DNA of 11,191 nt, taken from contig JAJDAM010000328.1 of NCBI GenBank assembly GCA_029261905.1, positions 1 to 11,191 of the forward strand, written 5' to 3'. The notes below the pieces were generated by a model. The model was given only the letters and a program-made list of their open reading frames with translations, was not told the DNA's origin and ran no database searches. The DNA comes from Deltaproteobacteria bacterium. Lineage in GTDB: Bacteria > Myxococcota_A > UBA9160 > SMWR01. Each line of letters starts with the position of its first letter. Position 1 is the first letter of the stretch. Shown here one piece after another: positions 6,108-11,191 of the stretch. A program made the translations under genes and the position numbers.

Positions 6108-8204
6108 GTGAGCGCGACGCCTGTGACAGGGATTGGCGAGCAGAGTGAACTCGCGCGCGGAGCCCAGCTATTCGGTCTGTTCGCGATGGCCCTGGGGCAA
6201 CCACTACTCGAGCTGATCGCGCGCAACCCGGCCTTCCTCGTCGCGCACCGCGCCACGCCGATGATGATCGGGTCCGTGGCCGTTGGCCTGCTGGTCGGCC
6301 CGCCAGTGTTGCTCTGGATCATCGAGGCCGGCGCTGCCCGATGGAGTCCCGTTGGGTCCAGCTGGCTCAGAGCGGCGTCGACTGGAGTCCTGGCGGCAGG
6401 CATCGGTTTGCCGATTGCGAATGGCACGACCGGATTCTCAGGGACGACCACGCTGTGGATCAGTGCAGCCGCAGGAGCCCTGGTTGCGCTCGCGTACCTC
6501 AGGTCGCGGTTGCTCCGGCAGTTTTTGACAGTTCTCGGTGTCGCCCCGCTCGTGGCCCTCGTCGTTTTTGCAAACAGCGAACCGATCGCCAAGTTGCTCC
6601 ACCCGCAACCGGCGCGGGTACCCGTCGCATTCGAGTCAACCGCCGAGCTTCCTCCCATTCTGTTCATCATCTTCGACGAACTCCCTCTGACGTCGCTGCT
6701 CGACGAGCACGAGCGGATCGATCCGGTGCGCTACCCCGCATTTGCGAAACTCGCTGGAACCTCGACCTGGTTCCGCGCCGCGAGTGCGGTGCACGCCGAG
6801 TCGATCCTCGCAGTCCCAGCGATATTGACCGGTCGATTCCCGGACGGGGCTCGGCTGCCGACAGCCACCGACCATCCCGACAACCTCTTCAGCCTGCTCG
6901 GCGCTCGCTACCGCATCGTGGCAGATGAGCCTGTCACGACCCTTCACCAGCCGGAAGGGCCCGGCGAGACGGACACCCTCGCATCGCTCGTCGAGATCGC
7001 GGTCGATCTGCGAACGATCTATCTCCACTTCCTGCTTCCGGTCGAATTCGCGACGGGTTTGCCTTCGCTGTCGCAGACCTGGAAGGGCTTCGGCGAAATG
7101 AACGACCCGGTTCACGCGGCCGAGGAAGGGATTCCCCACGCCGACCGGGTTCCGCGTCTCGTCGAATTCACGGCCTCGATCGACGAATCGGCCCGCGACC
7201 AACCTACACTGTACTTCCTCCACACCCTGTTTCCGCATCCACCGTGGGAGCACCTGCCGTCGGGGCGAATGTACTTCCCCGCCAACGCCGGAATTCCTCA
7301 CCACAGCTGGGGCCCCGTCAGCTGGTGGGCCGAGCAGGGATACCAACAGCACCTGCTTCAACTCAGCTACACCGATGCATGTCTCGGCCGGATACTGGAA
7401 CGCATGCAACGAGCCGGTCTGTTCGACTCCGCGATCATCATCGTGACCGCGGACCACGGCGCGACCTTCTGGCCGAACAACTCGCGCCGCGGTGTCAAGA
7501 ACCACCCCGAGGACGTGATGTCGGTCCCCCTCCTCATCAAGGCCCCTCACCAGCGCGAGGCGCAAACGATCGATCGCATGGTGGAGAGTGTGGACATCTT
7601 GCCTTCCGTCGCCGATCTGCTGGGGATCGAGATGCCATGGGCGGTCGACGGTTGTTCGGCTTTCGACGACGGTTGCGTACCCCGTGCGGAACGTTCGATG
7701 GCTGGCCAGCCCTACCCCATCGACACTCCGATGCGACGGGAGAGCCTCGCGTTGAAGCTGGGACTATTCGGATCCGGCAGCTCCGACGATTCTGCGTTGG
7801 ACGGACTGTTCGAGATCGGGCCGCGTCCAGAACTGATCGGAAAGGCCGTTCGCGGGTTCGATCGCCAGTCGGATCCGTCCCTTGCCCGAGTCGTGCAAGG
7901 CGCATTCGCGCTCGCATCGATCCAACCCGAACAGTACGCGGCTGCGCGGATCACGGGACTCGTGGTCGGAGATCGAGCGGAGCGGGGCCCCGCCCAGGTC
8001 GCCGTCGCGACGCGAGGAATCATCCGTGCCGTCGTTCCCGCGCTGCCCTTCAAGGAGCAGGGGCTATTGTTCTCGGCGCTGATACCCGAACGTTTCGCGC
8101 CGGCAGACCCGGCGCAGCTGAAGATCTTCGCGGTCGAGGGAATCGGCGAGAATTCGGAATTGCACCGCCTTCAAGTCCGGTACGAAGCCTTCCGCCCTCA
8201 CTAG
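6108..8204 (+). CDS. Membrane-anchored alkaline phosphatase/sulfatase-superfamily protein
   Basis: From GTG 6108, two bases after the recQ stop, this encodes 698 residues. Residues 18-158 hold several hydrophobic segments (about 18-34, 52-72, 88-104, 115-130, 138-155), so it sits in the inner membrane with the enzyme domain probably periplasmic. The catalytic fold begins at LPPILFIIFDELP (Asp190 as metal ligand). The nucleophile element aligns as Ser232 in SILAVPAILTG; the sulfatase C/S-x-P-x-R signature is absent, so a formylglycine sulfatase is unlikely. Metal ligands Asp449-His450 lie in TADHG, with further His at 377 and 466 (LFPHPPW, KNH). VPLLIKAP and VDILPSVADLLGI are typical of the sulfatase/LtaS-like clan. 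About 190 C-terminal residues are not recognised. The likely role is transfer or hydrolysis of phospho-groups on an envelope polymer or lipid; the substrate is unknown. GTG at 6123 is an alternative start. Confidence 0.85.
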   Translation: MSATPVTGIGEQSELARGAQLFGLFAMALGQPLLELIARNPAFLVAHRATPMMIGSVAVGLLVGPPVLLWIIEAGAARWSPVGSSWLRAASTGVLAAGIGLPIANGTTGFSGTTTLWISAAAGALVALAYLRSRLLRQFLTVLGVAPLVALVVFANSEPIAKLLHPQPARVPVAFESTAELPPILFIIFDELPLTSLLDEHERIDPVRYPAFAKLAGTSTWFRAASAVHAESILAVPAILTGRFPDGARLPTATDHPDNLFSLLGARYRIVADEPVTTLHQPEGPGETDTLASLVEIAVDLRTIYLHFLLPVEFATGLPSLSQTWKGFGEMNDPVHAAEEGIPHADRVPRLVEFTASIDESARDQPTLYFLHTLFPHPPWEHLPSGRMYFPANAGIPHHSWGPVSWWAEQGYQQHLLQLSYTDACLGRILERMQRAGLFDSAIIIVTADHGATFWPNNSRRGVKNHPEDVMSVPLLIKAPHQREAQTIDRMVESVDILPSVADLLGIEMPWAVDGCSAFDDGCVPRAERSMAGQPYPIDTPMRRESLALKLGLFGSGSSDDSALDGLFEIGPRPELIGKAVRGFDRQSDPSLARVVQGAFALASIQPEQYAAARITGLVVGDRAERGPAQVAVATRGIIRAVVPALPFKEQGLLFSALIPERFAPADPAQLKIFAVEGIGENSELHRLQVRYEAFRPH

Positions 8205-8317
8205 GGGGCAGGCCCGATCGCTCGAGAAGGCGGAATCCAGACGAGAGATTTGGTGACCTCGAACAGACCCTCGAATCACACAGCCGCAGCGCAGTTTCGT
8301 GTCCGCGCCGGATACTC

Positions 8318-9310
8318 ATGGACCCTCTGAGCCAAGGGGTACTGGGTGCCGCCGTCGCCCAATTGATCGCATCGAGAGAGCAGATGCCCCGCGCTGCGCT
8401 GTTGGGCGGCCTGGCGGGGATGGCACCCGACCTCGACGTTCTGATTCGCTCTTCGACCGACCCTCTGCTCTTTCTCGAATATCACCGCCAATTCAGCCAC
8501 TCCTTGGTCTTCGTCCCGTTCGGCGCACTGCTCTGTGCGTTGGTCGCGTTTCCGTTGAATCGGCACTCGATTTCGTTTGGTCGCACGTACGCCTTCTGCC
8601 TGTTGGGATTTGCGACTCACGGACTGCTCGATGCCTGTACGTCGTACGGCACCCAGCTGTTCTGGCCGTTCTCCGACCATCGCGTTGCCTGGAACAACGT
8701 GTCGGTGGTCGACCCGGCATTTACTGTGCCGCTGCTGTTGTTATTGGGGTTCGCGACCTACCGAAAAACCCCGGTCGCCGCCTGGATCGGTTGTGCATGG
8801 GCGGTCGGCTACCTGCTGGTCGGAGTGGCACAACGAGAACGTGCGGAAGCGTTCGGTCAGGACGTCGCCGCAGGTCGTGGCCACGGCGTCGTCGAAATCG
8901 AAGCGAAACCGGCTTTCGGCAGCCTGCTGTTGTGGAAGACGATCTACGAAGTCGACGATCGATACTACGTGGACGCGGTCCGGCTCGGTGCGGGTGCGAC
9001 GGCCTACCTGGGCCAGAGTGTCTCGCGATTGGATGTCTCACGAGATCTGGGTTGGCTCGAAGCCGGCAGTCAGCAGGCGCGTGATCTCGAACGCTTTCGC
9101 TGGTTCTCGGCCGGGATGATCGCACTCGACCCGAACCGCGAAGATCGTGTCATTGATATCCGCTATTCACTGCTCCCCAATCGAATCGCGCCACTCTGGG
9201 GCATCCAGCTTCACCGTGGTACCGACCTGAAACGACATGTCGCATTTCTCACGATGCGCGCGTTATCGCAGGCCGACCGGGACGAGTTGTTTCACATGTT
9301 ATTCGAGTGA
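8318..9310 (+). CDS. YdjM/PF04307-type membrane-bound metal-dependent hydrolase
   Basis: A 330-residue protein of the family annotated as inner-membrane metal-dependent hydrolase (YdjM-like, PF04307). The N-terminus MDPLSQGVLGAA and the conserved metal-ligand set are present: PDLD (Asp38, Asp40), HRQFSHS (His56, His61), HGLLD (His101, Asp105), and YGTQLFWPFS (110-119). Hydrophobic stretches at about 63-80, 90-103, 133-146 and 153-168 make it polytopic. The C-terminal half (about 175-330) is soluble in character and resembles the extension seen in longer family members; it ends at an acidic HMLFE. ATG 8318 is supported by the family N-terminus; the much longer upstream frame overlaps the phosphatase gene and is spurious. 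A 113-bp gap separates it from that gene, so it may have its own promoter, although none is clear. The biochemical substrate is unknown. Confidence 0.85.
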   Translation: MDPLSQGVLGAAVAQLIASREQMPRAALLGGLAGMAPDLDVLIRSSTDPLLFLEYHRQFSHSLVFVPFGALLCALVAFPLNRHSISFGRTYAFCLLGFATHGLLDACTSYGTQLFWPFSDHRVAWNNVSVVDPAFTVPLLLLLGFATYRKTPVAAWIGCAWAVGYLLVGVAQRERAEAFGQDVAAGRGHGVVEIEAKPAFGSLLLWKTIYEVDDRYYVDAVRLGAGATAYLGQSVSRLDVSRDLGWLEAGSQQARDLERFRWFSAGMIALDPNREDRVIDIRYSLLPNRIAPLWGIQLHRGTDLKRHVAFLTMRALSQADRDELFHMLFE

Positions 9311-9342
9311 CTTCCATGGCGAATCGCCCCGGTGCGAGTTCC

Positions 9343-11061
9343 CTACCAGCTCCCGCCGCCGCCGCCACCAAAGCCACCACCGCTGAACCCACCGCCGCCG
9401 AAACCGCTCCCTCCCGAGCCTCGTTGCGCGGCCGGTTTCGAGCGCATCGTCGTATCCGCTGCGGAGAGCGACCGTCCGACTCGATTGACGAAGATGCGGG
9501 GTTGGAAGCTTCCGCCGTAGTCCGAGACATACCAGTTCGGTGGCTGTGTATAGAGATCCGCGAAGGTTTCCGCCCACTCGTCCGCAACACCCAACACGAA
9601 CGCATACGGGAGCAGCGCCTCGAACTTCGAGACGTCGTCGAGCCCGATCCGCTCCAGCCGATCCTTCTCGACACGTTCGATGAACTCTTGAAAGCCGAGG
9701 ATCTCCTGGCGGGCGCGTCGGCCCTTGCGGGTCTTGCGCGGCATGATGAAGCTGAAACCAATGCCGACCAGACCCGACCCGATTGCGGATGCGACCCAGG
9801 CGCCGCTTTGCGTAGTTTGCGCAACGACCAGGAGCACGGCAGCCGCGACGATCGCGCCGATCAGATAGGTCCGCCGGACCTTGTCCGGGCGGGCCGGAAA
9901 CCAGCCGCCAACGCGCGAGACTTCTCGGTAGAGCGCGTCCTGGATACCCGGCAGTCGTGAATGGAATTTCTCTTGCAGGCTCGAAAACGAGACGGAAACC
10001 TGGCCGCCGAAAAGGCCACTGAGAAGTTTGCTCTCGTGCAGCTTGAGATCGCTGGCGTCCTTGTTCGAGCGGTGAAGCGTGTAGTCGGTGTTGGACAGAA
10101 ACACGAACCGCGTGGTCTCGGTTTCTTCGATTTGCAAATAACCCCGGACCGCCAGGTCGAGGATCGTCGCAGTGATGTCAATCATGTCGACTTTCTCGTC
10201 GAGGACCGTTCCCACCTCTGCGGGCGTCATGCCTTCGGGCGGCGCGTACCGCACCGGGACCCCGTCAGCACCGGCAGGATCGCGACCGACACGTCGCCAC
10301 CAGAAATAGAATGCGAGCGCCACCGCAAATGGAATCAGCAGCGGGGAGCGCAGGTAGTCTCCCGCGCGATCGAGAAACTTGCTGAGCGGACTGGGCTCGC
10401 GGATGAGGCCCTTCGGCAGTGACACCACGAGCGTGAGGCCTTGGCGCTCTCGCAGGGGCCGCATCGCTTCGACGGCGACTGTTTGCGGGCCGACCTGGAC
10501 GCGACAGGCCGCCTCGACCGAACCGCGCTGGCCGGTAAAACACAGCGCGCGCACCTCGGACCCGACCGGGTCCGGCAACTCGACGGTCGCCTGTGCGGAG
10601 CCGATCGGAACCGGCCAGTCGGTGCCCGTCGCGTTCCAGTAGAACTCGTCATGGTCGTCGAACCAGAGCAGGCCGCGCCGGACCCGGTAGCGGATCCGGT
10701 ATTCCTGTCGGCCGGTCAGCGTCCGATCCTTCGAGCCGATCCGAACGCGAAGGTTGTCTCCGGCACTCTTCTCGACGTACGGACGAGGCTGATCGCTCTG
10801 GTCCGTCACGGACTCGATGTCGATCGTGACCCGGTAGTCGGCCGCCGCCCCGCGCCCGTATCGAACGGGAATGTCCCGGTAGATCCCGTGGCGGCTCTCC
10901 GTGCCGAAATCGTAGAGGATGCGCTCCTCGACGAGAAAGGTTGCGTCGGAGTCGAGGGTGACGTTCGCATCCATCGAGACGATCTGTTCGGCGGACTGTG
11001 CGGGCGCGGAGAGCAGTTGCAGCGCCCCGACCCACGCGAGCGTGAATCGCCGAAGGTTCAC
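9343..11061 (-). CDS. DUF2207 domain membrane protein
   Basis: A 572-residue envelope protein of the DUF2207 family, whose molecular function is unknown. It has a cleavable-looking signal peptide (residues 1-24, ending SAPAQSA). An extracytoplasmic beta-rich DUF2207 domain follows with the typical HGIYRDIPVRY (58-68), EYRIRYRVRRGLLWFDDHDEFYWNATGTDWPVPI motifs (120-153) and a WP-x-PI segment. A transmembrane helix is at about 241-256 (LLIPFAVALAFYFWW), then a cytoplasmic part with YAPPEGMTPAEVGTVLDEKVD, and two more helices at about 399-415 and 421-440. The C-terminus (548-572) is an almost pure Gly tail ending GGGGGGSW, as is common in this family. It starts with GTG overlapping the LemA stop (GTGA), the usual LemA-DUF2207 pairing. 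It ends 32 bp from the convergent YdjM-like gene. Confidence 0.92.
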   Translation of the reverse strand: MNLRRFTLAWVGALQLLSAPAQSAEQIVSMDANVTLDSDATFLVEERILYDFGTESRHGIYRDIPVRYGRGAAADYRVTIDIESVTDQSDQPRPYVEKSAGDNLRVRIGSKDRTLTGRQEYRIRYRVRRGLLWFDDHDEFYWNATGTDWPVPIGSAQATVELPDPVGSEVRALCFTGQRGSVEAACRVQVGPQTVAVEAMRPLRERQGLTLVVSLPKGLIREPSPLSKFLDRAGDYLRSPLLIPFAVALAFYFWWRRVGRDPAGADGVPVRYAPPEGMTPAEVGTVLDEKVDMIDITATILDLAVRGYLQIEETETTRFVFLSNTDYTLHRSNKDASDLKLHESKLLSGLFGGQVSVSFSSLQEKFHSRLPGIQDALYREVSRVGGWFPARPDKVRRTYLIGAIVAAAVLLVVAQTTQSGAWVASAIGSGLVGIGFSFIMPRKTRKGRRARQEILGFQEFIERVEKDRLERIGLDDVSKFEALLPYAFVLGVADEWAETFADLYTQPPNWYVSDYGGSFQPRIFVNRVGRSLSAADTTMRSKPAAQRGSGGSGFGGGGFSGGGFGGGGGGSW

Positions 11062-11191
11062 GAAGAGAATGCGACCTTGGGTACCGAACGCTCTTCCTGC
11101 GAGTCGAGCTCGAAATACTCCTCTTTGCCGATCCCGAAGTTTCCGGCCACGATATTACTCGGAAAGGTGTCGCACGCGTTGTTGAGGTCAC
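11058..11191 (-). CDS. lemA: LemA family protein, C-terminal 43 residues only
   Basis: Only the 3' end of this minus-strand gene is inside the window. The frame reads DLNNACDTFPSNIVAGNFGI, then GKEEYFELDSQEERSVPKVAFSS and stop TGA (11060..11058). This is the characteristic LemA C-terminus: a YNNAVQxFPSNxIAxxFGF-like block, an aromatic E-x-F/Y-F-E-x-D/S step and a PKVxF end. LemA proteins are N-terminally membrane-anchored helical proteins of poorly known function. The next gene downstream is DUF2207, its frequent partner, and the stop and start overlap by four bases (GTGA), suggesting translational coupling. The N-terminal anchor and helices lie outside the window. Confidence 0.9.
   Translation of the reverse strand, partial: DLNNACDTFPSNIVAGNFGIGKEEYFELDSQEERSVPKVAFSS

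Noticed and set aside
7244..8317. Upstream extension of the YdjM-like frame
   Set aside because: It overlaps the phosphatase gene in another frame and is Arg-rich nonsense; the family N-terminus MDPLSQG begins at 8318.
9311..9342. Terminator between the convergent YdjM-like and DUF2207 genes
   Set aside because: Only a tiny GGCG-AAT-CGCC hairpin is present, without a T-run on either strand.
9346..9420. GC-rich imperfect repeat of CCGCC/CCACC units
   Set aside because: It is the coding sequence of the Gly-rich C-terminal tail of the DUF2207 protein, a common feature of that family, not a separate repeat element.

Overview
The window is GC-rich bacterial chromosomal sequence with tightly packed, conserved housekeeping-type genes. 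There is no phage, insertion sequence or CRISPR array. The organism is probably a Gram-negative bacterium of the deltaproteobacterial-grade phyla (Myxococcota, Desulfobacterota, Binatota or similar). That placement is an inference from the gene types, the lipoprotein signal and apparent selenocysteine use, and its confidence is low.

Layout. (1) Positions 1-312, minus strand: tmRNA (ssrA) that is not in the protein track. It has the conserved 5' end, a mappable pseudoknot PK1, the tag reading frame ending in ADENYALAA and its stop, and the internal part of the molecule. The 3' tRNA-like half is cut off by the window edge. (2) Positions 480-2665, minus strand: smpB, a zinc-metalloprotease lipoprotein and a small membrane-anchored nitroreductase-like protein. 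They are packed with a GTGA overlap and an abutting junction and read toward ssrA, so both trans-translation partners lie on one strand within 2.4 kb. (3) Positions 2822-3949, plus strand: one 375-codon gene interrupted by an in-frame TGA. It encodes an AhpD-like/carboxymuconolactone-decarboxylase-type oxidoreductase in which TGA falls exactly on the second redox residue of the motif E-x11-CxxC-x3-H. I read this as a selenocysteine protein (CxxU) with a SECIS-like hairpin just downstream. Ordinary ORF calling splits it into two pieces. (4) Positions 3963-4064, minus strand: a possible 33-residue, extremely lysine-rich protein whose 3' end overlaps the selenoprotein's terminator. (5) Positions 4246-9310, plus strand: recQ, then a membrane-bound alkaline-phosphatase/sulfatase-superfamily protein starting 2 bases after recQ, then a YdjM-like membrane metal-dependent hydrolase. 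(6) Positions 9343-11191, minus strand: a LemA-family protein (3' end only) overlapping a DUF2207 membrane protein by GTGA; this two-gene unit converges on the YdjM-like gene.

How they fit together: smpB and ssrA form the ribosome-rescue system. The selenoprotein is probably a peroxide or thiol oxidoreductase that depends on a Sec machinery (selA/B/C/D) encoded elsewhere. recQ serves DNA repair, and the membrane proteins downstream of it and the LemA/DUF2207 pair are envelope functions of unknown detail. The main discoveries not given by ORF calling are the tmRNA and the selenoprotein.
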